The notes: generated by a model from the letters alone, not told the origin. 64,000 nt of DNA from Thermosporothrix hazakensis (GCF_003253565.1 NZ_QKUF01000004.1:186001-250000), one strand, 5' to 3'; counted from the stretch's first letter, positions 36,958-45,867 are shown. Numbers and translations: made by a program.

Positions 36958-37224
36958 CGATGCGCGTGGTTCCACGAGAACAGCAGAGCCGATTCGCGAT
37001 GCACTGAGCTGCTTGCCTCTTCATATCATCGCTAGCGACGCTCATAAGCCGCACTGGTTCCTGTTTCGAGATCAGAAGAAGTGCTGAACAGAAGCTCATA
37101 CACAAGAGCACTGAGCAAGCACCAAACAAGTCCGGAACGAGATCAGTGCGGCTTCCCTTTTGCAAAGGGCCGATTGGAAATGATGGAAAGACAGAAACCC
37201 GGAAGCCTCATCCTCGCTCTCTAT

Positions 37225-37240
37225 TGGCGCGTACGCGCCC
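37225..37240. repeat. Dispersed palindrome, copy 3
   Basis: TGGCGCGTACGCGCCC: 15 of 16 bases match the consensus, with the last base changed. It is followed after 10 bp by the tandem repeat starting at 37250. Confidence 0.9.
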
Positions 37241-37249
37241 TGCTTGCTC

Positions 37250-37288
37250 GATAGCTTCCCGTTTGATAGCTTCTCTTTTGATATTATC
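37250..37288. repeat. 15-bp tandem repeat beside palindrome copy 3
   Basis: GATAGCTTC begins at 37250 and 37265, and the related GATATTATC begins at 37280, so the period is 15 bp. The units are separated by pyrimidine-rich sequence. Confidence 0.75.
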
Positions 37289-37323
37289 TTTTAAAGAAAA
37301 AATCCCCTATCAGCCCCGGGGAT

Positions 37324-39051
37324 CTATAAGTCCTGATGAGAGGCAACGACGGGCAGCCAGACACGAAACGTTGAGCCGCACCCGGGCTGACTCTCTATCT
37401 CAATACAGCCCCGATGTTCTTGAACAATCCAGCGGACAATTGACAGGCCAAGCCCTATCCCTCCTGCTTTCGAGTGGCGCGTACGCGCCACGTCTGCTCG
37501 GTAGAATCGCTCAAAAAGTGAGGGGAGATGTTCCGGAGCGATGCCAGGCCCGTCGTCCTGAATGCAAATACAGGCCCATCCGACAGGCTGCTGAGCTTCT
37601 CTATCTCGTGTCGCATTCTCGTCGCTGCATCCACTCAAGAGACTTCTATTCGCCATTCCTCCTCTTAACAAACTTCCAGTTTCTTCTTCTCCCCGCCCTT
37701 GCAACTCACCCCCTTGTAGCTCTCTCTCCTTCAACGCATCCCCTTCTCGGGTCGGCTCTTTCGCTTCCCGTCCTTGCAACGCATTCCCTTGCAAGGATCG
37801 CTCTTTCAGGGCCTCTTCTCCCGGCATCCCCTCTTCCAACGAGACCATCACCCGCGAGCCCGTTCCCGAAGTATATTTGATTCCGTTAGTCATCAAATTC
37901 AGGCACATACGCACCAGATGTTGCTGATCACCCAACACATAGAGTTCGGGCAGGGAGCCGGTAGCAAGCGTTATCTCATGCTGGCGGGCAAAAGGAAGCA
38001 AGCGCTCGATAGCCGTAACCAACACATCGCTCAGATCAACCGGCTCGCGTTGGAGCGTGATCTGTCCGGCATCGGCACGGGCCAGCATCAGCAGATCATC
38101 TACCAGCGTGGACATCTGCTCGGCTTCCTCTTGAAGTTGATAAGGGAGCTGCCGGTATTCTTCCGGCTTCTCAAGAGCAGTCAGGCCGCGATGGATCTCA
38201 AGGAGCAACAACGTTAACGGCGTACGCAGCTCATGGCTGGCGTCGGCAGTAAAACGTTTCTGGCGTTGGAAGCCCTCTTCTAATCTATCCAGCATGCGGT
38301 TAAAGGTGGCAGCCAGTTCACCAAACTCATCATTGCTTTGCAGGGAGAGACGACGCTGTAGATCGGTCTCGGAGATGGTGTTCGCGGTTCGCGTGATGAG
38401 CTTCACCGGCTTCAGAGCTTTTCCCGCAAGCCAGTAGCCACCAGCCGCAGAGACAAGCAGAATCCCGCTTCCATGCAGCAACAAAATAAGCAGGAGTTCC
38501 TGATTCTCCTGCTGAATCTTCTCCCGAGGCAGCCCGACCAGCAGCGTGACATTCTGTTCTGGCACCGGCGAAATGGAGATATGATAATCGCCCTGTGCGC
38601 GTGGCACGTCGGGCAACATGCAATTCAATGTCATATGACCCCTGGATGCAAGCGCCTGCAATGTCAGGATCGCCCGGTTGCTCAACGGCCCTGCCGTATA
38701 AAGGATGGTTCCGCGCTGGTCAAGCACTACCACCACCTCACTCTCTGGCAGCCTCACGTTTTTGCTGGCAAGCATGCGCTCAAATGCCACACGCCGAACC
38801 ACCGCCTCGCGATATGCATCCGTTAATTGCAGGGCATCTCTGCGCAGCAAGCCATCAAGCTCGGTATCGACTTTTGTCGCGTTCATGTGCTCCTGTGCAC
38901 TATAGAGGCTCCCCCCAAAGACAAGCAGCACCACCATCACGATCGCCAGGTACCAGAGCGTCAGCCGCACCCGAACACGAGCGAGAAAGTTCCAGCACCG
39001 CACCAGAAGCGCTGTCATAGGCCCTGATGGTTCTCTCAATGTCTTATCCAT
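37324..39051 (-). CDS. Sensor histidine kinase (OmpR class) with repetitive in-frame insertion
   Basis: About 575 residues. Two membrane helices (VRLTLWYLAIVMVVLLVFGGSLYS and LLLILLLHGSGILLVSAAGGYW) flank an extracellular sensor domain of about 150 residues. A HAMP domain (LITRTANTISETDLQRRL) leads to the phosphoacceptor H in RFTADASHELRTPLTLLLLEIH. The ATPase domain has the N box LNLMTNGIKYTSGTG, then an unusual insertion of about 80 residues made of imperfect repeats (37585-37830), then DDGPGIAPEHL (G1), FYRADVARTRHSKAGGIGLGLSI (in parts; F and G2 boxes). Palindrome copy 4 encodes VARTRH. The start at 39051 is preferred, with only a weak ribosome site; MPGIRAH at 39099 is an alternative. 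The gene follows its regulator. Confidence 0.87.
   Translation of the reverse strand: MDKTLREPSGPMTALLVRCWNFLARVRVRLTLWYLAIVMVVLLVFGGSLYSAQEHMNATKVDTELDGLLRRDALQLTDAYREAVVRRVAFERMLASKNVRLPESEVVVVLDQRGTILYTAGPLSNRAILTLQALASRGHMTLNCMLPDVPRAQGDYHISISPVPEQNVTLLVGLPREKIQQENQELLLILLLHGSGILLVSAAGGYWLAGKALKPVKLITRTANTISETDLQRRLSLQSNDEFGELAATFNRMLDRLEEGFQRQKRFTADASHELRTPLTLLLLEIHRGLTALEKPEEYRQLPYQLQEEAEQMSTLVDDLLMLARADAGQITLQREPVDLSDVLVTAIERLLPFARQHEITLATGSLPELYVLGDQQHLVRMCLNLMTNGIKYTSGTGSRVMVSLEEGMPGEEALKERSLQGNALQGREAKEPTREGDALKERELQGGELQGRGEEETGSLLRGGMANRSLLSGCSDENATRDREAQQPVGWACICIQDDGPGIAPEHLPSLFERFYRADVARTRHSKAGGIGLGLSIVRWIVQEHRGCIEIESQPGCGSTFRVWLPVVASHQDL
37475..37490. repeat. Dispersed palindrome, copy 4, inside the kinase gene
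   Basis: TGGCGCGTACGCGCCA. It is read on the minus strand as part of V-A-R-T-R-H between the G1 and G2 boxes, where related kinases usually have SRSR-like residues. No length change in the protein is evident at this point. Confidence 0.95.
37585..37830. repeat. Repetitive in-frame insertion in the kinase ATPase domain
   Basis: About 245 bp encode two imperfect copies of a 24-25 residue unit: EEALKERSLQGNALQGREAK and GDALKERELQGGELQGRGEE, with a less ordered tail. Shorter units (LQGNA, LQGRE, 15 bp) are visible within. The insertion divides the strand VMVSLEEG from VGWACICIQDDGPGI. Confidence 0.8.
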
Positions 39052-39100
39052 AACAATTCTTTCTTCTCGAATCTCCCGATGCGCCCTGATTCCGGGCATC

Positions 39101-39793
39101 TCATACGAACTCTCTGGCAGGGTGACGCTGTGGAGAGCGCAAACGATAGCCAATCCCTCGCACCGTTTCAAGCAGCTTGACGGGAAAAGGATCGTCAATC
39201 TTGCGCCGCAAACGCCGGATGTAGACATCAACAACGTTTGAGCTTCCCTCTAGCTCATCGTTCCAGATACGGCTTTCGATCATCTCGCGTGTCACCACCT
39301 GATCGGGATGCAACAGTAAATATTCGAGTAACGCAAACTCTTTCGGCGTCAGCTCAATGACGGTCTCAGCCCGCATCACCTGATGCAGCGCCGGATCAAC
39401 CACCAGATCAGCAAACGTCAGTCGTCCCTGAGGATGACGCCGCCGCTGTAAGGCACGCAACCGCGCAAGCAATTCACGCATGGCAAACGGTTTGACAAGA
39501 TAATCGTCCGCGCCACTGTCCAGGCCCTGGACACGATCGTCAATACTATCACGGGCCGTTAACAGCAAGATTGGCGTCTGCACTCGCCTTCTGCGCAGCT
39601 CGCGGCACACTTCCAGGCCGTCTTTTTTGGGCAGGAGCACATCAAGAATAATCAGATCATAGGAGAGCAATTCCGCTATATCCTGTCCCTCCTGCCCATC
39701 ATATGCGCTATCAACACGGTATCCTTCCGCTTCCAGGTTCTGGCGTAAAGAAAGATTCAGCTTCTGATTATCCTCAATGACCAGTATATGCAT
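39101..39793 (-). CDS. OmpR/PhoB-family response regulator
   Basis: A 230-residue regulator. Receiver motifs are LVIEDNQKL, LIILDVLLPKKDG (phosphoacceptor Asp) and DDYLVKPFAMRELLARL. The winged-helix domain has ELTPKEFALLEYLLLHPDQVVTREMIESRIW and VDVYIRRLRRKIDDPFPVKLLETVRGIGYRL. AAAGGAG is six bases before ATG. It is the first gene of an operon with the kinase downstream. An 11-bp-spaced GATGACA direct repeat upstream suggests autoregulation. The MMPL transporter is divergent. Confidence 0.94.
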   Translation of the reverse strand: MHILVIEDNQKLNLSLRQNLEAEGYRVDSAYDGQEGQDIAELLSYDLIILDVLLPKKDGLEVCRELRRRRVQTPILLLTARDSIDDRVQGLDSGADDYLVKPFAMRELLARLRALQRRRHPQGRLTFADLVVDPALHQVMRAETVIELTPKEFALLEYLLLHPDQVVTREMIESRIWNDELEGSSNVVDVYIRRLRRKIDDPFPVKLLETVRGIGYRLRSPQRHPAREFV

Positions 39794-39844
39794 TTTCTAC
39801 TCCTTTTTACTGCTGCATCTCGTTGTTTATCGATTTTGGAGAAA

Positions 39845-39895
39845 GATGACAAAACGATGACAGAGTTTGCGGCGGAAATTCATCGTTCTGTCATC
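39845..39895. promoter_or_regulatory. GATGACA repeats, candidate response-regulator box
   Basis: GATGACA occurs at 39845-39851 and 39856-39862, 11 bp apart, with an inverted copy TGTCATC at 39889-39895. They lie between the regulator gene and the MMPL gene and have OmpR-box geometry. Confidence 0.6.
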
Positions 39896-39938
39896 CCCCC
39901 CTCTTATACTTTTGCCTGATAGGGTTTCCATCTCTCTA

Positions 39939-39958
39939 TTAAGTCAGATTTGACTTAA
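39939..39958. promoter_or_regulatory. TTAAGTCA-N4-TGACTTAA palindrome before the MMPL gene
   Basis: Perfect 8-bp arms (39939-39946 and 39951-39958) around GATT, 58 bp before the transporter start. Size and symmetry suit a TetR- or MarR-type repressor, but no such gene is adjacent. Confidence 0.65.
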
Positions 39959-40016
39959 TAAGGCAAGGGGTAAGAGACCTCTTTCCCACACCATAGAAAA
40001 GGAAGAGAATGCATAT

Positions 40017-42374
40017 ATGTGGAATCCGCTTCACTGGCTGACCGACGCCTCCGCCGGGCGCCGAGGACGCTGGATCGTCATCGTCCTCTGGTTGGTCCTC
40101 GCGGGTGTTCTGGGGGGACTTGCCCCCAAGCTGGCAAACCTGTACGACAGCTCCATTACATCATCTATTGGGGATCAGGAGTCAGTTCGAGCCCAGGAAC
40201 TTCTGAAACAGGCTTTCCCCGGACAACGAGGTATTCCGGCACTGATCGTTTTCCATGATCCAGCCAGGCTGAGTCAGGACGATTACAACACCGCAAAAAA
40301 GGTGAACGACTGGTTCGTCTCGGGAGATCGTCCCAAACAGGTGAAATCGGTCGTTTCGATCTACACAGTACCACAGGCAAAATCGCAGCTTGTCTCGCCC
40401 GACGAAACCACGATGAATATGATTGTTCTGCTGGATAACGAGAGCGGGGTCAAAGTCTCCGAGCTCATCAAGCAGATCCGCGCCTATACCGGCCAGTTCG
40501 ACCGGGACTCACTGAAAGTCAAGGTAACGGGTCCGGCAGGCATTGCAGGCGATATGAGCATTGTGTTTGGACATGCCGACTTTGCCCTGACGATTGCGAC
40601 TATCGGTATTGTTCTGCTATTCCTTATTGTTATCTATCGCTCACCACTGCTGGTATTACTCCCTCTGATCGGGGTTGGCATCGCGCAAGTGGTGGTAAAC
40701 GGATTACTTGGCTTTGGCGTTCAGGCGCACCTCTTCAGCATCAGTCAGGACGCCACCTCAATTGTAACTGTGCTGCTGTTTGGAGCGGGCACCGACTATA
40801 CCATTTTTATCGTGTCGCGCTACCGTGAGGAGTTGCAGCTAGAGGCCGACCATGTACGAGCGCTCCAGAAGACGCTTCGCGCTGTGGGGGAGGCAATTCT
40901 TTCCAGTGCAGGAACCGTCATCGTGGCCGTGCTAACACTGCTGCTGACGCTACTTGGCCTCTATCACGTTCTGGGGGCAGCGCTGGCAATCGCGCTCTTT
41001 GTCATGGCACTGGTTGGCCTGACGCTGGTTCCAGCCCTGTTGAGCCTCTTCGGACGGGCCGCATTCTGGCCGTTCCGCGTCTCGGTACAGGTGGGTGCGA
41101 ACACGAAAAAAGCACGCCCCGGGCTCTGGGAGCGGGTCGCATCGCTTGTTACACGCCGTCCAGCGCTCTCCGCACTCTGTAGCGCTTTCCTGCTGGTGAT
41201 CTTAGCTCTCGGGAACCTCGGCATTCCGCAGGTCTTCAACACGCTGACCGGTTTTCGGAGCGCCACCGATTCCAATGAAGGCTATAAGCTCCTGTCGAGC
41301 CACTTCCCACCGGGCACGCTGGCACCTTTTAGCGTCCTGATTCACTTGAAGGATCAACAGAACGCCTACGAGCATCTCGACGCCATCGACGCGATCACCG
41401 AGGCCATCACACAGGTCGACAATGTTGCTCAGGTTACAGGACCAACACGCCCTGATGGCAAGAAGCCCGCAATGACTTCTGCCCAGATACAGCAAAGCAT
41501 TGCACAATTGCCGCAGGAACTCAGGCAGGCACTGCGTTCAGGCGACTCGGAGACGATTCGCAAGGCCATGCGCACCACAGATCCGCGCAGTATCGGCCTC
41601 TATGGCGCAACCATCTCATCTATCTCGAATGATAATCGGGTCGTTCGCTTGCAGGTCACGCTGAAAAGTGATCCGTACAGTGATAAGGCGCTGGATACGA
41701 TTTCACCGGTGCGCGATGCTGCAAAGGTTGCCGCCGCCCGCAATGGTATTCAAGAGCTTGTGGACTCGATCATGCTGACTGGAGTGACGCCCCAACAGGC
41801 CGACACGCGTACCGTCAACACGCACGATCAGCTCTTGATTATCCCGCTGGTGCTTGTGCTGATCGCGCTGGTCCTGGGGCTACTGCTGCGTAGTATCGTC
41901 GCGCCGCTGTACCTGCTTGCCACCGTCACGCTGAACTATCTCGCGGCCCTGGGCATCTCAGCGTTCATCTTCACCCGTATCGGTGGTGATGAAGGCATAT
42001 CCTATGCCCTGCCGCTCTACACCTTCATTTTCCTGGTCGCATTGGGTGCAGACTACACCATCTTCCTGATGTCACGAGTGCGAGAGGAAAGCAGCACCCA
42101 CGGCCTGGCAAAAGGTCTTCCCATTGCCCTGAGCCATACAGGCGGCGTCATTACCTCGGCTGGCCTGATTCTTGCCAGTACCTTCCTGGTACTCAGCTCG
42201 ATGCCGGTTCGTGAGCTCTATCAGCTTGGCATTACTGTCGCGATTGGCATTCTGCTTGATACCTTCGTGGTCCGCGGGTTCCTGGTTCCGGGCATCGTAC
42301 TACTGTTACGCGGCGCGAACTGGTGGCCTGGCAAGCTTCCACAGCCCAAAGAAGCAAACGAGCAACACGACTAA
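40017..42374 (+). CDS. MMPL-family (RND) transporter
   Basis: A 785-residue RND-superfamily exporter of the MMPL type. Two repeats each have one helix, an external domain and a bundle of five helices. Membrane aspartates of the proton relay are in GAGTDYTIFIVSRYREEL and GADYTIFLMSRVREES. The central cytoplasmic segment (FWPFRVSVQVGANTKKARPGLWERV) separates the halves. Substrates of such transporters are lipids or lipophilic compounds; this one is unknown. ATG at 40017 has AAGGAAGAG upstream. It is divergent from the OmpR-type pair and preceded by a strong palindrome. Confidence 0.93.
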   Translation: MWNPLHWLTDASAGRRGRWIVIVLWLVLAGVLGGLAPKLANLYDSSITSSIGDQESVRAQELLKQAFPGQRGIPALIVFHDPARLSQDDYNTAKKVNDWFVSGDRPKQVKSVVSIYTVPQAKSQLVSPDETTMNMIVLLDNESGVKVSELIKQIRAYTGQFDRDSLKVKVTGPAGIAGDMSIVFGHADFALTIATIGIVLLFLIVIYRSPLLVLLPLIGVGIAQVVVNGLLGFGVQAHLFSISQDATSIVTVLLFGAGTDYTIFIVSRYREELQLEADHVRALQKTLRAVGEAILSSAGTVIVAVLTLLLTLLGLYHVLGAALAIALFVMALVGLTLVPALLSLFGRAAFWPFRVSVQVGANTKKARPGLWERVASLVTRRPALSALCSAFLLVILALGNLGIPQVFNTLTGFRSATDSNEGYKLLSSHFPPGTLAPFSVLIHLKDQQNAYEHLDAIDAITEAITQVDNVAQVTGPTRPDGKKPAMTSAQIQQSIAQLPQELRQALRSGDSETIRKAMRTTDPRSIGLYGATISSISNDNRVVRLQVTLKSDPYSDKALDTISPVRDAAKVAAARNGIQELVDSIMLTGVTPQQADTRTVNTHDQLLIIPLVLVLIALVLGLLLRSIVAPLYLLATVTLNYLAALGISAFIFTRIGGDEGISYALPLYTFIFLVALGADYTIFLMSRVREESSTHGLAKGLPIALSHTGGVITSAGLILASTFLVLSSMPVRELYQLGITVAIGILLDTFVVRGFLVPGIVLLLRGANWWPGKLPQPKEANEQHD

Positions 42375-42383
42375 AAAGGAGAG

Positions 42384-42410
42384 AACCGGGCCGATCTCCG
42401 GTCCGGTTTT
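42384..42410 (+). terminator. Terminator of the MMPL gene
   Basis: AACCGGGCCG (42384-42393) and CGGTCCGGTT (42399-42408) pair with one mismatch around ATCTC, and the arm runs into TTTT. Confidence 0.78.
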
Positions 42411-42428
42411 CCCTTGAGAGGATGATGT

Positions 42429-42779
42429 ATGATGTGGCAATTCATCTGCTGTTGTCTGGCCGCTCAGACTTCATACGAGCGCACCCAATTTCTCAATCGG
42501 CTTCAAGAGGCACTGGAAGCCAGAGGAAGTGATCCACTGGCGCAAGATATAGGCCTCGATTTTCTGCGCTATCTGACGAAAGATGAGGCTCTGACTGTCC
42601 TTGTAGAGCGGCGCGAGCTAGTCAGATCGTTGCAAGAACAGCTCGTACTGCATCAGAGTGATGATGATCTGATCACTCAAATCATGCAGGATCACTTGCA
42701 GACGGTGCTGAATGCCGAAATGCAATGGCTCAATCGCACGATCATGCTCCTGCACTCCGCGCAATGCGAAGAAATATAG
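42429..42779 (+). CDS. Hypothetical protein, 116 residues
   Basis: A small, mostly helical protein (LQEALEARGSDPLAQDIGLDFLRYLTKDEALTVLVERRELVRSLQEQLVLHQSDDDLITQIMQDHLQTVLNAEMQWLNRTI). It begins MMWQFICCC with a GAGAGGATG leader. I do not recognise a family. It follows the MMPL terminator and ends two bases before the convergent gene at 42782. Helical composition is compatible with a dimerising or ligand-binding domain. Confidence 0.55.
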   Translation: MMWQFICCCLAAQTSYERTQFLNRLQEALEARGSDPLAQDIGLDFLRYLTKDEALTVLVERRELVRSLQEQLVLHQSDDDLITQIMQDHLQTVLNAEMQWLNRTIMLLHSAQCEEI

Positions 42780-42781
42780 CC

Positions 42782-43318
42782 CTACTCAGGCAGGCGACGA
42801 AGCTCGCTCAAGCGCTCCACCTGCGAGCGAAGCACTCGCTTGCGCTGCTGCGGGTTCATGACTGAGGAATCAGGCACCCATTCCAGCAGACCTTTATCGA
42901 TTGCTCGTGAAATTCGCATGCGGTTCGCCTGGGTGTTCGCTCCAAAGGCGAGAGCAGCCGCGCTACTGATCGTAATGAGGTCATCAACCGAGATCCACCA
43001 GCGCACCTGTGAGACCATCGTACCAATGTCGGTCTGCCAGAAGCTATCAGGAATGGTCACACCAGCATGGAGCGTATTCCCGAACAGCACTTCCATCAGG
43101 TTTGTCAGCGCTTGCTCAACCTGCTGAATCAGCTCTTCTGATCGATGATATCTGCCATTGGCAACATCGATCAACAGCAACATATCCTGATATAAGGGAC
43201 TCTCTTCGTTCACCTCTTCAGTCAACTGTTCAGCAGCCAGTTCACCCAATGCTTCACCAAGTTTCAAATAGTGTCGCCGCACTACCTCGCGGGCAAGCCC
43301 GGAATCAAATAACGCCAT
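42782..43318 (-). CDS. Hypothetical protein, 178 residues
   Basis: A soluble, helix-rich protein (MALFDSGLAREVVRRHYLKLGEALGELAAEQL, ELIQQVEQALTNLMEVLF, a tail LRSQVERLSELRRLPE). The middle (WWISVDDLITISSAAALAFGANTQANRMRISRAIDKGLLEWV) has the rhythm of a helix-turn-helix, where ALAFGANTQANRMRISRAIDKGLL could be the DNA-reading part, but that is uncertain. The start at 43318 has GAGGG upstream; a TTG at 43381 would extend it. Function unknown. Confidence 0.55.
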   Translation of the reverse strand: MALFDSGLAREVVRRHYLKLGEALGELAAEQLTEEVNEESPLYQDMLLLIDVANGRYHRSEELIQQVEQALTNLMEVLFGNTLHAGVTIPDSFWQTDIGTMVSQVRWWISVDDLITISSAAALAFGANTQANRMRISRAIDKGLLEWVPDSSVMNPQQRKRVLRSQVERLSELRRLPE

Positions 43319-43607
43319 ACGCTTTCCCTCTTCAAAAGAACCGTCAGGATAAGAGAACTTGCGAGCATCGTCAAGAAGCAAGCGCTGACCCTGTGCATTT
43401 TCTTACATGAAGGATATAATAAAAGATGAAACACCTCCCGTCTAGCAGTTTTCCTCTTCCATACAGGCATGTTCGCGCTTTGAGAATGACATACATTGAT
43501 ACAATCAGCATATTTCTCTCTTTCTCTATGAGAGCCGAACAAGAAAGGCTTTCTGCTCTGCCTGACTGCCTGTATTACACGATAAGCAAAACGTGAAGGA
43601 GTGATTC

Positions 43608-44834
43608 GTGTTGAAAACGAATGAACCTACCCGGACCCCCGTTCAGCGCGCTTCCAGGCGCTCCCCGCTCACTGTGGCCGTGATAGTTGCCTGTATACTC
43701 TTGCTTTCACTCAATCTGCGGGCGCCTCTCAACGGCGTCGGCCCACTCATCGAACAAATTCGAGTGTATACAGGACTTTCGAGCAGCCTGGTAGGCCTGC
43801 TGACGACCTTACCGCTACTTGCCTTTGCCTTCTTCTCGCCATTCGCGCCGCGTCTGGCGCAGCTTTGGGGACTTGAACGCGTCCTGTTTCTCAGCCTGGT
43901 TATTCTGACGATCGGGGTTGCTCTGCGCTTTATTCCCGCCATACCTTTTCTATTTCTTGGAACTGCCATACTTGGCCTTGCGATTACTGCCGGAAACGTG
44001 TTGCTTCCCGGTTTTATCAAACGGGACTTCCCACGGCAGGCCAGCTTGCTTACCGGAATCTATACAACCGTTATGTCTATCGGTGCCGCGCTTGCCTCTG
44101 GGACCAGCGTCCCCCTCTCGCGCTGGCTTGGCTGGAATGGAGCTCTCGCGTTCTGGGCACTTCCGGCGGCTATAGCAGCGCTTCTCTGGCTCACGCGTAT
44201 TCGTGACGCAAACAAGCCTGAGCTCACAGAGACGCCGTCTGTTCCTTTCGGGCTGCTTCTGCGCTCTCCACTTGTGTGGAAGGTGACGCTCTTTATGGGC
44301 CTGCAATCACTCCTCTACTATGTCACGATCTCCTGGTTGCCTGCTCTCCTTCATGATAAAGGGCTTAGCGCTACCGATGCCGGGCTGATGCTCTCGCTGC
44401 TGCAACTGATGGCCCTACCCGCTGGCTTTATTGTGCCGATTATTGCAGCTCGTTACGCCGATCAACGCGCCCTTGTGGTTATCATTGTCGCTCCGGCCGC
44501 ACTTGCATTTATCGGCTTTGCGACCACCACAGGTTCATGGCTTCTGCTCTGCTCTATCCTGCTCGGCCTGAGCCTGGGGGGCTGCCTCACGCTGGCTCTG
44601 CTCTTCTTCATTTTGCGCACAACCACCACACCAACCGCGGCCAGCCTCTCCGGCCTTGCCCAATCGCTCGGCTATTTGCTGGCAGCCATCGGCCCGACGC
44701 TATTTGGCGCACTGCATGACCTTACAAATGGCTGGCTTGTGCCGCTCTACACGCTTTTCGGGATCTCTATCGTATTACTTCTGGCAGGGCTTGGAGCTGG
44801 CCGGAACCGTTCAGTTGAGAGTACGCTACAATAG
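43608..44834 (+). CDS. MFS transporter of the CynX/NimT group
   Basis: A 408-residue, 12-helix major facilitator. NLRAPLNGVGPLIEQIRVYTGLSSSLVGLLTTLPLLAFAFFSP is the signature N-terminus of the CynX/NimT (cyanate or nitroimidazole) group, with NVLLPGFIKRDFPRQASLLTGIYTTVMS after helix 4. The substrate is not established for most members. The start is GTG at 43608 with AAGGAG six bases upstream. The hydroxyacid dehydrogenase gene follows 41 bp downstream, probably in the same unit. Confidence 0.9.
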   Translation: MLKTNEPTRTPVQRASRRSPLTVAVIVACILLLSLNLRAPLNGVGPLIEQIRVYTGLSSSLVGLLTTLPLLAFAFFSPFAPRLAQLWGLERVLFLSLVILTIGVALRFIPAIPFLFLGTAILGLAITAGNVLLPGFIKRDFPRQASLLTGIYTTVMSIGAALASGTSVPLSRWLGWNGALAFWALPAAIAALLWLTRIRDANKPELTETPSVPFGLLLRSPLVWKVTLFMGLQSLLYYVTISWLPALLHDKGLSATDAGLMLSLLQLMALPAGFIVPIIAARYADQRALVVIIVAPAALAFIGFATTTGSWLLLCSILLGLSLGGCLTLALLFFILRTTTTPTAASLSGLAQSLGYLLAAIGPTLFGALHDLTNGWLVPLYTLFGISIVLLLAGLGAGRNRSVESTLQ

Positions 44835-44875
44835 AACAAACAAGCAATCTTAGAAAGAAACGAGGAACACATTCA

Positions 44876-45835
44876 TTGAAGATTGTCATTCCCGATGATT
44901 ATCAGGACGCAGTACGGCATCTGGACTGCTTTCAGAAGCTTCAGGGCCATGATGTCAAAATCTACCATGATACGGTAACAGATATCGAGACTCTGGCGGA
45001 GCGCTTTCAGGACGCCGAAGCCCTTGTACTGATTCGGGAGCGCACGCCGATTACAGAGCCACTGCTTGTACGCCTGCCACGCTTACGCCTTATCAGCCAG
45101 ACGGGACGCGGAGCCGCTCACATCGATCTCGCAGCCTGCACCCGCCACGGCATCGCAGTTACTGCCGGAGGTGGCTCACCCTACGCAACCGCTGAGCTGA
45201 CATGGGGTCTGATTCTCGCCGCAATGCGTCGCCTGCCACAGGAAATCAATGCGCTCAAAGCAGGAAAATGGCAGACAACGCTTGGAATCGGGCTTCACGG
45301 GCGTACACTTGGCATTTTTGGCTACGGCAATATCGGCAGTCTGGTTGCCAGCTATGGGCGAGCATTTGGGATGCGAGTCCTGATCTGGGGCCGCGAAGGC
45401 TCGCTCAGCAGGGCACAGCGCGACGGCTTCGAGACAGCAGCCGGTAAAGAGGCACTCTTTCAAGAGGCCGATGTCCTCAGCCTGCACCTGAAGCTGACCG
45501 AGGGCACACGCGGTATCGTCACGGCGACGGACCTTGCCCTGATGAAGCCAACTGCGCTACTCGTGAATACCAGCCGCGCAGGCCTGATAGAGCATGGAGC
45601 GTTGTTGAGAGCACTTCAGGCCGGGCGTCCGGGTTTCGCTGCCGTTGATGTCTATGAGAAAGAACCTGCCCCTCATGATCCACTTCTCTCACTGCCCAAC
45701 GCGCTCTGTACGCCGCATCTCGGCTATGTTGAGAAGGACAGCTATGAGCTGCTCTTTGGTGCGGCCTTCGATCAGGTGCAGGCATTTGTAGAAGGAAAAC
45801 CGCTTCACCTGCTGAACCCCGACGTTCAGCAATAG
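44876..45835 (+). CDS. D-isomer-specific 2-hydroxyacid dehydrogenase
   Basis: A 319-residue NAD(P)-dependent dehydrogenase. The nucleotide site is TLGIFGYGNIGSLVASYGRAFGMRVLIWGR. Catalytic residues are Arg in VNTSRAGLIEHGALL, Glu in VDVYEKEPAPHDPL and His in CTPHLGYVEKDSYE. It reduces a 2-oxoacid or oxidises a D-2-hydroxyacid; phosphoglycerate-, glyoxylate- and lactate-type enzymes all share these motifs, so the substrate is open. The start is probably TTG at 44876 with GAGGA upstream. It is likely co-transcribed with the upstream MFS gene and followed by a terminator. Confidence 0.9.
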   Translation: MKIVIPDDYQDAVRHLDCFQKLQGHDVKIYHDTVTDIETLAERFQDAEALVLIRERTPITEPLLVRLPRLRLISQTGRGAAHIDLAACTRHGIAVTAGGGSPYATAELTWGLILAAMRRLPQEINALKAGKWQTTLGIGLHGRTLGIFGYGNIGSLVASYGRAFGMRVLIWGREGSLSRAQRDGFETAAGKEALFQEADVLSLHLKLTEGTRGIVTATDLALMKPTALLVNTSRAGLIEHGALLRALQAGRPGFAAVDVYEKEPAPHDPLLSLPNALCTPHLGYVEKDSYELLFGAAFDQVQAFVEGKPLHLLNPDVQQ

Positions 45836-45841
45836 ATCAAG

Positions 45842-45867
45842 GCCACCTTTGAAGCTGCAAAGGTGGC
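45842..45867 (+). terminator. Hairpin terminator after the dehydrogenase
   Basis: GCCACCTTTG (45842-45851) pairs exactly with CAAAGGTGGC (45858-45867) around a six-base loop. Confidence 0.75.

Larger units (their letters stand above)
36958..37323. other. 366-bp intergenic stretch with repeats
   Basis: No gene seen. It holds palindrome copy 3 and a 15-bp tandem repeat at 37250-37288, and ends at the stop of the sensor kinase. Confidence 0.6.

Noticed and set aside
37146-37880. Plus-strand ORF of 244 codons rich in Ser/Pro/Leu
   Set aside because: It is the complement of the kinase gene and its repeat insertion; the minus-strand frame has clear kinase boxes.
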